A stretch of 64,000 nucleotides of DNA, taken from Caulobacter rhizosphaerae (GTDB lineage: Bacteria; Pseudomonadota; Alphaproteobacteria; Caulobacterales; Caulobacteraceae). The notes below the pieces were generated by a model. It did no database searches. It saw nothing but the letters and a program-made list of their open reading frames with translations, and had not been told where the DNA came from. Shown here piece after piece: positions 7,752 to 19,918 of this stretch; the stretch's first letter is position 1, and every line of letters starts with the position of its first letter. A program made the position numbers and the translations under genes. The DNA lies in assembly GCF_010977555.1 (NCBI RefSeq), contig NZ_CP048815.1, positions 4,456,501 through 4,520,500 of the forward strand, read 5' to 3'.

Positions 7752-8504
7752 TTAAGGCTTCACGAACTTGAGCACGAACTGGTCGGTCTTGCCGCGGATG
7801 GCGGGGTCGAAGACGCTGGCGGTGCGCGGGTCGGCAGGATTGCGCAGCAGCGGGCTCTCGGCGGCCAGCTTGAAGCCCGCGGCTTGGACCTCGGACTTCA
7901 CGGCCTCGATGTCGATGCGGTGCAGGGTGTCGGGGGCCGACAGGCCTGAACCGTCGGCGGCGTAGTGGTCGACGACCAGGAACACCCCGCCCGGCTTCAA
8001 CGACTTGAACACCTCGGCGTTGACCTTGGCGGCGGTGTCGACCGGGAAGGGCTTGAGGTGCAGGTCGTGGTAGTTCTGGACGGTGATCACCGCGTCCAGG
8101 CCGTCGGGCAGGTCCAGGCCGATCAGGCTGCCGTCCAGCGGCGTGACGTTCTTGTAGGCCGCCGCAACGGTCTTCAGATCCTCGCCGTACTTGGCCTGGA
8201 ACTTGATGAACTCGGCCGGCTGGTAGGCGTAGACCGTCCCCGTCGGTCCCACCGCCGCCGACAGGATGCGGGTGAAATAGCCGCCGCCGATGATGAAGTC
8301 GGCCACCTTGCCGCCCGGCTTGATGTTGGCCAGGGCCAGCAGTTCGGCCGGGTGTCGGGCCGCGTCCCGGGCGGTGTCGGCCGCCGGGCGGGCCGGATCG
8401 GCCAGGGCCGCCGTCAGGTTGGCCGGAACCTGGGCGGCGCCGGGCGCGGCGGACATAGCCAGCGCGCAGGCGGCGACCAGGGCGGAAATCATGGACCGCG
8501 ACAT
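7752..8504 (-). CDS. Exported class I SAM methyltransferase-like protein
   Basis: The 250-residue protein starts MSRSMISALVAACALAMSAAPGAAQ, a signal peptide, so it should act outside the cytoplasm. The rest has a Rossmann methyltransferase shape: motif I region VADFIIGGGYFTR, then LDAVITVQNYHD and the LKPGGVFLVVDHYA strand. The SAM-binding motif is degenerate compared with the usual (D/E)xGxGxG. Such predicted periplasmic methyltransferases are common in alphaproteobacteria, but the reaction is unknown and SAM is not expected in the periplasm. The start at 8504 was chosen because it puts the signal peptide at the N-terminus. Confidence 0.75.
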   Translation of the reverse strand: MSRSMISALVAACALAMSAAPGAAQVPANLTAALADPARPAADTARDAARHPAELLALANIKPGGKVADFIIGGGYFTRILSAAVGPTGTVYAYQPAEFIKFQAKYGEDLKTVAAAYKNVTPLDGSLIGLDLPDGLDAVITVQNYHDLHLKPFPVDTAAKVNAEVFKSLKPGGVFLVVDHYAADGSGLSAPDTLHRIDIEAVKSEVQAAGFKLAAESPLLRNPADPRTASVFDPAIRGKTDQFVLKFVKP

Positions 8505-8654
8505 CGGGGGCTTCCTCAGCTGTGTTTCCCTTCGATAGCGCGCCCCGGCGTTCCAGTGAACATCGGTATTCGAGATGGGCGGCGTTTCGGGGGGAGAAGC
8601 TGGGGATAGCTTACTGGGCGGATGAGGATTCTCCTGAACCGCCGTCGGATTCGT

Positions 8655-8678
8655 CCTCATCCTGAGCTTGTCGAGGAC
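8655..8678. repeat. Single copy of the CCTCATCCTGAG dispersed repeat
   Basis: This 24-bp stretch matches the repeat arms found at 355-378 and 407-430 except for one or two bases. It lies between two leftward genes and has no partner arm nearby. Confidence 0.7.
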
Positions 8679-8688
8679 GGGCGCTGTC

Positions 8689-9195
8689 CTACGCGTCGGC
8701 GGGTTTCAGCGCCGCCACCAGGCGGTCGGCCAGGTCGGCAGGGTCGTCGCCCGAGGTGCGGACCGTCGCCCAGGCGACGACCTTGCCGCTCGACAGGTCC
8801 AGCACCGCCAGGGCGGCCGTGCGGACCGGTCCCCGCCGCGACCAGGGGCGCAGCCGGGTCGGGGCGCTGCGCCACGGCGCGACGCCGACCTGCAGGCCGA
8901 CGGCGGTGGAGATCCCGACCCCGGCCGGGGAGGTCCCGACGGTGACCTGCAGCCGATAGCGGGCCGGCAGGGCGCCCCCCTCCACCGCGCCGACGTCGCC
9001 GATCCGGCTGGCCACCCGGGCCCGGATCGCCTGGACCAGGGCCTGGTCGGCGTCGGAGGGCGCTGCTGACCCCGCTTCGGTGGCGACGGCCTGCCCCCGC
9101 AACACCGCCAGGTCGCCTTCGCGCGCCACCTGGGGCGGCGTGGCGCAGGCGCTCAGCAGCAGGCCCGCGACCAGGGTCGTCGACAACATACGCAT
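8689..9195 (-). CDS. Putative lipoprotein of unknown function
   Basis: The 168-residue product begins MRMLSTTLVAGLLLSACATPP, a lipoprotein signal with lipobox LSAC, so it is probably membrane-anchored in the envelope. The rest has a central Gly/Val-rich segment and a C-terminal strand-rich part with AVLDLSSGKVVAWATV, resembling small outer-membrane-associated lipoproteins, but I cannot name a family. The start at 9195 has a GGGG ribosome site six bases upstream; an ATG at 9210 is the alternative. It is the last of three leftward small genes. Confidence 0.6.
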   Translation of the reverse strand: MRMLSTTLVAGLLLSACATPPQVAREGDLAVLRGQAVATEAGSAAPSDADQALVQAIRARVASRIGDVGAVEGGALPARYRLQVTVGTSPAGVGISTAVGLQVGVAPWRSAPTRLRPWSRRGPVRTAALAVLDLSSGKVVAWATVRTSGDDPADLADRLVAALKPADA

Positions 9196-9224
9196 GGAAA
9201 ACCCCGACATCCTCGGCGTTCAGT

Positions 9225-9383
9225 CTAGCCGCGGACCACCTGCCCGACCAGCCATGACAGCCCCCAGAAGACCAGGCTCCACAGCGCCAGGCTCAGCAGG
9301 GCGGCGACCACCAGCAGACGCGGCCGCCGGATCGCGGCGTCCAGGCCGAGCCGATCGGCCATGATCCGCAGCGTCGGCTCCAT
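9225..9383 (-). CDS. Small single-pass membrane protein, hypothetical
   Basis: The frame encodes about 52 residues with one strong hydrophobic segment (LLVVAALLSLALWSLVFWGL) after a basic stretch. It starts two bases after the stop of the upstream hypothetical gene, which supports translational coupling. No family is recognised. An internal ATG at 9362 is an alternative start. Without homologues the call rests on the membrane segment and operon position. Confidence 0.45.
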   Translation of the reverse strand: MEPTLRIMADRLGLDAAIRRPRLLVVAALLSLALWSLVFWGLSWLVGQVVRG

Positions 9384-9385
9384 CT

Positions 9386-9733
9386 TCAACGGGTCCCGGC
9401 GGTCGCCTGGCCGCGTAGCATGCCATAGGCGTGGTCCGTCAGGGCCCAGCGCCGGCTGTGCGGACCATAGGGCCGGTGCAGCAGGTTGGCGGCCTGCGGG
9501 TGACTGGCGTCCAGGCAATAGGCGGCGAAGGCCTCGTCCAGCTCGCGCCGCATCGCCTCGGACGGCCGATACACCCCTCGGCGCTTGGCGATATGGGCCA
9601 CGACGAGGTCGCGATGGGCCGCCCCGCCCAGGTCCAGCAGCGCCTCGGCGATCTCGCCGACCAGCGGGTTAAGGATGGCGACCCCGCCCGCCGCCCGTTC
9701 CAGCCCCCGCCTTCCCGCCTCCGACCAGCCCAT
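9386..9733 (-). CDS. Conserved-looking hypothetical protein
   Basis: The 115-residue soluble protein is helical and contains VAHIAKRRGVYRPSEAMRRELDEAF, which may be a helix-turn-helix-like or plain helical region. The start has a GGAG ribosome site. It is the first of three leftward small genes (this one, the membrane protein and the lipoprotein) and diverges from the GMC oxidoreductase. I do not recognise a family and assign no function. Confidence 0.5.
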   Translation of the reverse strand: MGWSEAGRRGLERAAGGVAILNPLVGEIAEALLDLGGAAHRDLVVAHIAKRRGVYRPSEAMRRELDEAFAAYCLDASHPQAANLLHRPYGPHSRRWALTDHAYGMLRGQATAGTR

Positions 9734-9965
9734 CGCTCCGATCCCCGCCTATTGCGGGACGGAGTTAAAGGCCATGCGCCTGAGATCGACCAGAGGTCGA
9801 ATGCCGGTTTTTACAATACGTTACATTGACCAGCGACCGGGCGGGGCGCTGGACGATATCGCCGGAAGCGACGGCCGGAGCCCAAGGCTTCCCAAGGCGA
9901 CGCGCTTGCCTCAGCCTGGGCCCTCGACCGCCGACGAAGGCGCGACGAAAGGAGGGTCCGGCGGA

Positions 9966-11585
9966 ATGGCGGACGAGATCGATCTGGGCGCCTACGACTA
10001 CGTTGTGGTGGGCGCCGGCTCGGCGGGCTGCGTGCTGGCCAACCGCCTGTCGGCCGATCCTTCGATCAAGGTCCTGGTGCTCGAGGCCGGCGGGCGCGAC
10101 GACTGGATCTGGTTCCACATTCCCGTCGGCTATCTGTTCGCCATCGGCCATCCGCGCGCCGACTGGCTGTTGGAGACCGTCGGCCAGCCGGGGCTAGACG
10201 GCCGGGTCCTGGCCTATCCGCGCGGCAAGGTGATCGGCGGCTCCTCGTCGATCAACGCCATGATCTACATGCGCGGCCAGGCCCAGGACTATGACAATTG
10301 GCGACAGAAGGGACTCGTGGGCTGGGGATGGGCCGACGTCCTGCCGTTCTTCCTGCGCCACGAGGACCACATCGCCCCGAAGGGCGACCATCACCGCTCG
10401 GGCGGCGAATACCGCGTGGAACACCCCCGGGTGCGCTGGGACATCCTGGACGCGATCCGCCAGGCCGCGGCGCAGGCGGGGATTCCGCCGGTCGAGGATT
10501 TCAACGGCGGCGACAATTCGGGCTCCTCCTATTTCCAGGTCAACCAGCGGGCGGGCCGGCGATGGAGCACCGCCTCGGCCTTCCTCAAGCCGGTGCTGGC
10601 GCGGCGCAACCTGCGGCTGGAGACCAAGGTCGAGGTCCAGCGGATCGAACTGGACGGACGACGGGTGACGGGCCTGCGCGCCGTGCGCGGCGGCCAGGTC
10701 CTGACCGCCCGGGTCAGCGGCGAGCTGATCCTGGCGGCGGGCGCGATCGGCTCGCCGCTGATCCTGCAGCGCTCGGGGATCGGGGAACCGGAGGCCCTGC
10801 GGCGCGCCGGCGTCGCCGTGCGGCACGCCCTGCCGGGCGTCGGCGCCAACCTGCAGGACCACCTGCAGATCCGGCCGGTCTACCAGGTCTCCGGCGTGCG
10901 CACCCTCAACACCGATTACGCCAACCTGGCCCGGCGCGTGGGCATGGGGGTCGACTATGCGCTGCGGCGGTCCGGCCCCCTGACGATGGCGCCCTCGCAA
11001 CTGGGAATGTTCTGCCGCTCGGACCCGAGCCGGGCCACGCCGAACCTGCAGTTCCACTTCCAGCCGCTGAGCCTGGACCGCTGGGGCGAGGGCCTGCACC
11101 GGTTCGGCGCCTTCACCGCCAGCGTCTGCAACCTGCGGCCCACCAGCCGGGGAAGCGTCGGCCTGTCGGGACCTGGCCTGACCGATCCGCCCCGGATCGA
11201 TCCCAACTACCTGGACACCCAGGAGGATCGCGACGTCGCCGTCGCCTCATTGCGCTGGGCCCGCCGGATCGCCAGCCAGCCCGCCCTGGCCCGCTACGCG
11301 CCGCAGGAGTTCCGGCCCGGCGCGGCGATCGAGGCCGACGAGGACCTGCTGGGGGCGGCCAAGGCCCTGGCCACCACGATCTTCCATCCCGTCGGCACGG
11401 CGGCCATGGGCGCCGCCGACGACCCGCTGGCGGTGGTGGACGATCGCCTGAGGGTGCGCGGCCTCCACGGCCTGCGCGTGGTGGACGCCTCGGTGATGCC
11501 GGCCATCACCTCCGGCAACACCAACGCCCCCACGGTGATGATCGCCGAGAAGGGCGCGGCGATGATCCTGGAGGATCGGCGGTGA
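9966..11585 (+). CDS. GMC family FAD-dependent oxidoreductase (choline dehydrogenase-like)
   Basis: The 539-residue protein has the N-terminal FAD dinucleotide-binding motif DYVVVGAGSAGCVLANRLS, the GMC signature around YPRGKVIGGSSSINAMIYMRG, the second signature GAIGSPLILQRSGIG, and the C-terminal catalytic His region HPVGTAAMG and GNTNAPTVMIAEKGA. GMC enzymes oxidise alcohols with FAD; the closest shape is the BetA/alcohol dehydrogenase branch, but the substrate cannot be read from sequence. The ATG at 9966 follows AAAGGAGGG and gives a normal N-terminus. It appears monocistronic. Confidence 0.9.
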   Translation: MADEIDLGAYDYVVVGAGSAGCVLANRLSADPSIKVLVLEAGGRDDWIWFHIPVGYLFAIGHPRADWLLETVGQPGLDGRVLAYPRGKVIGGSSSINAMIYMRGQAQDYDNWRQKGLVGWGWADVLPFFLRHEDHIAPKGDHHRSGGEYRVEHPRVRWDILDAIRQAAAQAGIPPVEDFNGGDNSGSSYFQVNQRAGRRWSTASAFLKPVLARRNLRLETKVEVQRIELDGRRVTGLRAVRGGQVLTARVSGELILAAGAIGSPLILQRSGIGEPEALRRAGVAVRHALPGVGANLQDHLQIRPVYQVSGVRTLNTDYANLARRVGMGVDYALRRSGPLTMAPSQLGMFCRSDPSRATPNLQFHFQPLSLDRWGEGLHRFGAFTASVCNLRPTSRGSVGLSGPGLTDPPRIDPNYLDTQEDRDVAVASLRWARRIASQPALARYAPQEFRPGAAIEADEDLLGAAKALATTIFHPVGTAAMGAADDPLAVVDDRLRVRGLHGLRVVDASVMPAITSGNTNAPTVMIAEKGAAMILEDRR

Positions 11586-11591
11586 TGATCC

Positions 11592-12410
11592 CTAGACATA
11601 GGGTCCCCACATGAAGGCGATCGTTCCGAAGACGCCGGTCGCCGTGAACGCCGAAGCGACCACGATCAGAGCCGCCGTCAACGCCTTGCGCAAGCCGTCA
11701 CCGCTCCGCTCGGCCGCGCCGTACAGCTCCAGGAAGGCCAGCGGGATCAGGTAGCTGCCGAAGGTCAGGACGACGTCGGCGGGCCCCGACATGTCGTTCG
11801 TCATGCCCACCGGTCCTCGGTTGACGACGATCCATCCCATCAGGCCGACCCGCAGGAACCAGACCCCGCTGACCACCATGAAGGTGCGCATGGCCCAGCG
11901 CCGGTGCTGTTCGAACCTGCGCTTGATCGCATGCCGCCAGGCCAGGCCGGCGAAGATCAGGATCAGAAGGCCGTTGATCAGAATGGCGACGGCCGAGATC
12001 ACCGAAAGGTAAGTCCCCCTGACGACCGCCAGCCAGACACCGCTAAGCGCCATTAAGATGGCGACGACCAGGAAGGTCCGCCCGGTCCAGCGATGCAGCT
12101 TGGGCCATTTGCGTCGCAGAGCGGGGATCATCTGCATCAGACCGCCGAGCGTCACGACCGAGGCCAGCAGGACGTGGGCGGCGAAGACGATGTTGCCCGC
12201 GTCGTCGCCCTTTATGTAGCCGTCGATCAGGGGCTTGTCGTTCCAGCGGGCGAAGTCGCCAGTCGCGGTGCGCACCCCGTAGAAGGCGAGGATGAAGCCG
12301 ATGAAGGCGATCTGGCCGACGGCGGCGACGATGAACCAGAGGACGCCCGCCCAACGCAGGGCGGTCGCCCCAACGCTTGCCGGGATGGGTGACGAGGATG
12401 GGATCGACAT
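11592..12410 (-). CDS. DUF2306 family integral membrane protein
   Basis: The 272-residue protein has about seven hydrophobic segments and resembles DUF2306 membrane proteins, with a conserved KLHRWTGRTF motif before a helix and a second EQHRRWAMRTF motif. Paired His residues in helices suggest haem or metal binding as in cytochrome-b561-like folds, but that is inference. It is divergent from an AraC-type regulator (168-bp gap), which probably controls it. Confidence 0.8.
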   Translation of the reverse strand: MSIPSSSPIPASVGATALRWAGVLWFIVAAVGQIAFIGFILAFYGVRTATGDFARWNDKPLIDGYIKGDDAGNIVFAAHVLLASVVTLGGLMQMIPALRRKWPKLHRWTGRTFLVVAILMALSGVWLAVVRGTYLSVISAVAILINGLLILIFAGLAWRHAIKRRFEQHRRWAMRTFMVVSGVWFLRVGLMGWIVVNRGPVGMTNDMSGPADVVLTFGSYLIPLAFLELYGAAERSGDGLRKALTAALIVVASAFTATGVFGTIAFMWGPYV

Positions 12411-12578
12411 GGCGCCTCCTGATGCGGCCTCAGGGCTGAGGTCGATGTCAGGGATGGCGGCGACGCGGGCGGCGGGTCTCGCCGATTTGGAATTCGGCTA
12501 GAGATATTTTGTCGACCACGCCCGCGCCGGTGGACAGGATCGGGTGTTGGGAGGCAGTTTCGTCGGAAGGGGAAGCGT

Positions 12579-13616
12579 ATGCCATCGGCGACCACATCCG
12601 GCATTTCGATCGCTGCGACGGGGAAAGGCCTTCGACCGTGGCGGCCGCGCGGTCGGCTGCGAGTTCATGCGGTCATCGCGACAGTCTCGTTCGCCTGCTA
12701 CATCCTCGGGCGCCTCCTCGAAGGCCGCGCCGCGACGGCTTTCTCCGTGATCGGCGTCGGAGCCTGCGGCTGGGCCTGGCTGGTGACCCGCGCCCTGTTC
12801 GATCCGGCCGAGCGCGATGCCCGATGGGCTCGCCTCGTCGGCCTGATCGTGGCGCTGAGCGGGGCCCTGTCGGTCCTGGCTCCGGCGGGCGGACTGATCG
12901 GGCGCGTGGCCGACAACGCCTATGCCCTCAGCGGCTCGACCGCGCTGCTGCTGACCTTCGTCGAACCCTTTCATCGCCATGGACGAGACCTGCCGGGCGC
13001 CGAAAAGGGGTTCCGGTTCGCCTTCGTCACGATCTACGCCGTCCTGGTGGCGGTCTCGGTCATGGGGCTGCGGGCCGTCGGCGAAGGGCCCGACGAGGCC
13101 CTGCGCGACGACCTGGCCAAGAGCGCCTGCGCCGTCGTGGGCCTCGCGGCCCTCCTGGTCGCGGTGCGGTTTCGACAGGGCCACCCGCTGGCCGCGCGGA
13201 CCGCCGCGACGCCCCACCGCGCGCCGACCGAGGACGATGCGCGTCTGGCCGAACGCCTTCGACGTCTGTTGATCGACGAGGGCATCGACAGTCGGCCCGA
13301 GCTCAAGATCGGTGACATCGCCGCGCGGCTGGGCGAGCCCGAGCACCGGGTTTCCCAGTGCATCAGCACGGCGCTCGGTTTTCCGAACTTCAACCGCTGG
13401 ATCAACCACCACCGGATCGCGCGGGCCAAACAGGTGCTCGCCGATCCGGACGAACGACGCTCAATCCTGGAGATCGCCTTCGCCTGCGGCTTCGCATCCC
13501 TCGGCCCGTTCAACCGCGCCTTCCGGGATGACGTAGGAACCACGCCGAGGGCCTATCGCTCAGCGACGCGGGCGACCTTAGGCGCGCCAGGCGATCAAGC
13601 GGCGAACCAAGACTAG
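12579..13616 (+). CDS. Membrane-embedded AraC-family transcriptional regulator
   Basis: The 345-residue protein has six or so hydrophobic segments in its first 210 residues and an AraC/XylS helix-turn-helix domain at the C-terminus (about 250-330, ending SLGPFNRAFRDDVGTTPRAYR). This architecture is seen in AraC regulators with an N-terminal membrane sensor. The start is supported by AAGGGGA upstream. The gene is divergent from the DUF2306 membrane protein gene. Its last four bases overlap the convergent stop of the START-like gene. The ligand is unknown. Confidence 0.85.
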   Translation: MPSATTSGISIAATGKGLRPWRPRGRLRVHAVIATVSFACYILGRLLEGRAATAFSVIGVGACGWAWLVTRALFDPAERDARWARLVGLIVALSGALSVLAPAGGLIGRVADNAYALSGSTALLLTFVEPFHRHGRDLPGAEKGFRFAFVTIYAVLVAVSVMGLRAVGEGPDEALRDDLAKSACAVVGLAALLVAVRFRQGHPLAARTAATPHRAPTEDDARLAERLRRLLIDEGIDSRPELKIGDIAARLGEPEHRVSQCISTALGFPNFNRWINHHRIARAKQVLADPDERRSILEIAFACGFASLGPFNRAFRDDVGTTPRAYRSATRATLGAPGDQAANQD

Positions 13617-14623
13617 CCGGCCACCGCGGAGGCGCGCTCCGCTCGGTCCTTGATGATCGCCAGCACGTTATCCTCCACGTCGCCCATCAGGAGTTCGCCC
13701 CACAGCTTGGCGTAAGGATTGACGTGGGTCTTGGCGACGTAGCGGGTCGTCAGGGTCAGTTCCGTCGTATCGGCGGAAACCGGGCGCAGGACGTAGTCGC
13801 CGGAGTCGATCTTCAGGAACGCGCCGTCCGGCGAGATGTGCTTGTCGGTGTAATCCTGGACCGTGCTGTTGGTGAAACTGAAGCGCCATCCCACCTTGCG
13901 CCCCGGCTCCCAGGCGACGATGCGTTCCTGGAAATTGACGTTGTCGCCCCAGTAGGCTGTCCGCACCGCGCCCACGCCGGCTCCCGCCATCACGGAGTCT
14001 CGCGGGCGCGGCATGCCGATGATGTTGTGCGTTATGGTCCAGCGCCCCTCGTCGGCGCCGATGTCGCGACTGGAGACGGCATAGGGCCAGATCTCCTCCG
14101 GGGCCGCCTTCACCAGGACGCTGCGGGTCAGCGTGACCGTCTCGTGCGGAATGGGCATCTGCGCCTCCACCATCGCCGCCACCAGCGGGATGATCAGAAA
14201 GCTGGACTCGAGGGCGCGACCTCGGCGCTCGCGCTGGGAGCGCATCGCAAAGGCCCCGGCCCAACCGCTGGCCAGCCAGACCGGCGACAGCATCACCAGG
14301 CAGATGACGCCCTCGTGCAGCACGAAGATCGAGGCCACGCAGACCATGGCGCAGAGCCCAGGAGGGACCAACCAGTAGAAGGTCGAGGAGCGGGTCCGAT
14401 CAGGGTCGCCGATGTAACAGATCAGCGCGCATAGCACGGCGGGCAGCAGGGCCAGGAACCAGAGACTGGCGAACCAGACCGACCCGGAGCGCGAGGCCGA
14501 CAAGAGCAGGAAGGCGCTGAGGGCGATGACGAGCGCCAACGCGAACCCGGACAGCACGCGGCGATTCAGGCGTCGCCGGGCGCCCGAGGCCTGCGGTGTT
14601 TGCTGTTTCGCATTCCCGTTCAT
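13613..14623 (-). CDS. Membrane protein with C-terminal SRPBCC/START-like domain
   Basis: The 336-residue protein has four to five hydrophobic segments in residues 25-165 and a C-terminal polyketide-cyclase/START-like domain (about 175-320, TLTRSVLVKAAPEEIWPYAV), a hydrophobic-ligand binding fold. The ATG at 14623 is chosen; an in-frame TTG at 14644 is possible. It lies 49 bp downstream of the GbsR-type regulator on the same strand and is probably cotranscribed and controlled by it. The ligand and role are unknown. Confidence 0.8.
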   Translation of the reverse strand: MNGNAKQQTPQASGARRRLNRRVLSGFALALVIALSAFLLLSASRSGSVWFASLWFLALLPAVLCALICYIGDPDRTRSSTFYWLVPPGLCAMVCVASIFVLHEGVICLVMLSPVWLASGWAGAFAMRSQRERRGRALESSFLIIPLVAAMVEAQMPIPHETVTLTRSVLVKAAPEEIWPYAVSSRDIGADEGRWTITHNIIGMPRPRDSVMAGAGVGAVRTAYWGDNVNFQERIVAWEPGRKVGWRFSFTNSTVQDYTDKHISPDGAFLKIDSGDYVLRPVSADTTELTLTTRYVAKTHVNPYAKLWGELLMGDVEDNVLAIIKDRAERASAVAG

Positions 14624-14672
14624 TTTGATCGGTTCTTTCTGCAAGAAGAGAAATTGATCGGCAAATTTTTTG

Positions 14673-15242
14673 TCAGTCGCCGCGGTCCTTGCCGCCGACG
14701 AACTTCAGGAGACCGACGACCTTGGACCCCATGCGGATCAATCGCATCAGGGTATCGGGCGGAACGTCGAGCATCTGCTGATACCAACCGTCGACAGTAT
14801 TCACGAAGGCATGCATGCGCTTCAGCCGCGCCTTGACCTCCGGACTGACGCCGGAGCCTTGCGCGTCGACCCCCGCCACGGCGTCGTTGATGGCCGCCAC
14901 CATGGGGTCAATCTCACGCGCCTTGCGGCCCTGAGCGACCCTGGTGGCCATCTGCCAGAGATCGGTTTCGGCCTGATAGTGATCGCGTCGGTCTCCCAGC
15001 ACCGGGACCCTGTGGATCAGTTTCCAGGCCTGCAATTCCTTGAGGCTGTTGGAGACGTTGGAGCGCGCCAGGCCAAGGGTCGTGGCGATATCCTCCGCCG
15101 TGAGCGGCTTGTCGCTCAGAAAGAGCAGGGCCTGGATCTGGGCCACCGAACGGTTCACCCCCCACTGCCCTCCAAGATCTCCCCAGCGGAGCACGATCTG
15201 CTCCACGGCAAGAGGAAGAGATCTGTCATTCGTTTCTGTCAT
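14673..15242 (-). CDS. GbsR/MarR-type winged-helix transcriptional regulator
   Basis: The 189-residue protein has a winged-helix domain at residues 20-95 (KPLTAEDIATTLGLARSNVS, then the RRDHYQAE wing) and a helical C-terminal half, the layout of the GbsR family named after the Bacillus choline-responsive repressor. It heads a two-gene unit with a START-like membrane protein. A perfect 16-bp palindrome covers its own start codon, which strongly suggests autorepression. The ligand is not evident; the membrane partner hints at a lipid or other hydrophobic compound. Confidence 0.85.
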   Translation of the reverse strand: MTETNDRSLPLAVEQIVLRWGDLGGQWGVNRSVAQIQALLFLSDKPLTAEDIATTLGLARSNVSNSLKELQAWKLIHRVPVLGDRRDHYQAETDLWQMATRVAQGRKAREIDPMVAAINDAVAGVDAQGSGVSPEVKARLKRMHAFVNTVDGWYQQMLDVPPDTLMRLIRMGSKVVGLLKFVGGKDRGD

Positions 15243-15260
15243 GACAGAATTAGGTGACAG
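15223..15260. promoter_or_regulatory. Four-half-site operator (TGACAG) over the GbsR-type gene start
   Basis: CTGTCA occurs at 15223-15228 and 15236-15241, and TGACAG at 15242-15247 and 15255-15260. The four half-sites are symmetric about 15241/15242 with identical 7-bp spacers. The inner pair extends to the perfect palindrome TTCTGTCATGACAGAA (15234-15249), which contains the start codon. This fits two dimers of the adjacent regulator binding side by side. Confidence 0.75.
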
Positions 15261-15394
15261 CTGGCGCCGAGAGTCAAGAGGCGCTGGTCGTCCAGACCTG
15301 CCACCTGTCGTGGCGGCTCAAAGGCTATCGGCGAACGCGCTGACTGTCCGTCGTCGCGATGCGATGGCTCAAACTAAAGATGGTTCACACTAAA

Positions 15395-15425
15395 AGGACG
15401 GTTCAGCGGCGAGCCGAACCGTCCT
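15395..15425 (-). terminator. Rho-independent terminator of alaS
   Basis: A 10-bp stem (AGGACGGTTC / GAACCGTCCT) with an 11-base loop is followed on the minus strand by TTTTAG, about 25 bp after the alaS stop codon. Confidence 0.85.
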
Positions 15426-15447
15426 GAGGGGGAGAGACGCAGATCGG

Positions 15448-18096
<2,649 letters not shown>

Positions 18097-18308
18097 CGGC
18101 GTCTCGGGTGTTCGTACTGGGTCCGGTCGAACCGGAGGTCGGGGCTGCATAGCGCGGTTTCAAGCGATGTGGAAATCGCCTTGGTGGTCACCGGGCGAGG
18201 AAGCGTGTTGGAGGCGCTGGGTCAGCCCCGTCGAAGACTGCGGTCGCGAAGCGGCGGGTCGGGGAAGTCGCGGGATCGTCGATCCGGATCATGGTCGTCG
18301 GCCGACCA

Positions 18309-18417
18309 CGCCCCCCTCCGTCGGCTTCGCCGCCCCCTCCCCACAGGGGAAGGACTTGGGTGGCCGGCTCCGCAGCCCCCTCCGCCCCTGCGGGCCGCCT
18401 CCCCCAGAGGGGGAGGA
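18309..18417. repeat. Intergenic repeat element, family A relative
   Basis: The stretch contains repeated CCCCCTCC and GGGGGAGG blocks and small dyads (GGCTTCGCC; GCCCC/GGGGC) like the element at 7534-7669. Together with flanking unassigned sequence it occupies the 485-bp recA-alaS gap, in which I see no credible gene. Confidence 0.65.
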
Positions 18418-18428
18418 GAAACGAAATC

Positions 18429-18456
18429 GGACGCCTGGCATGGGGTCCAGGCGTCC
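18429..18456 (-). terminator. Probable recA terminator
   Basis: GGACGCCTGG (18429-18438) and CCAGGCGTCC (18447-18456) form a 10-bp stem with an 8-base loop, followed on the minus strand by CGATTTCGTTTC, moderately T-rich. It lies about 125 bp after the recA stop, so termination could also occur elsewhere. Confidence 0.6.
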
Positions 18457-18581
18457 GGGGATCGCGGCCGGCCGAGGCGGTGTGCGCGGCGGGCTATGAG
18501 GCGGGGTCGCCCGCTGCGGGCGGTGGCCGCGAAACCTTCGACCGGTCCAGGCGCCCAAGGGGAGCCCGGACCGGGGAAGTC

Positions 18582-19652
<1,071 letters not shown>

Positions 19653-19757
19653 TGTTGGTCCGCCCTTATTCCATGATTCCGACTGTCGGATCGGAGGTTC
19701 GCGACCGCCGCGCCCACCCGCCTGTGGAATGATTAATGCGTACATGTTTTGTTCCAT

Positions 19758-19772
19758 GTTCGCAACATGTTC
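19758..19772. promoter_or_regulatory. LexA (SOS) box between recA and the EAL gene
   Basis: GTTC-GCAACAT-GTTC matches the alphaproteobacterial LexA consensus GTTC-N7-GTTC exactly. An extra GTTC lies at 19751-19754. It is positioned to repress recA on the minus strand and could also affect the divergent EAL gene. Confidence 0.85.
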
Positions 19773-19918
19773 TTATCGTAGAGAGCGCATGCGTCAAGAT
19801 CGGTCGCATCGCCATGAACCCATCGAAGAAGACTGCCGGGAACCCGAACCCCGCTCGACTGAAACGCGTCCTTAACGCCGGCCGGCGATCCTGCGCTTCT
19901 TCCGGGGGGATTTCCGTC

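Noticed and set aside
19751..19761. GTTC-CAT-GTTC spacing as a second LexA box
   Set aside because: The spacing is too short for GTTC-N7-GTTC; only 19758-19772 fits.
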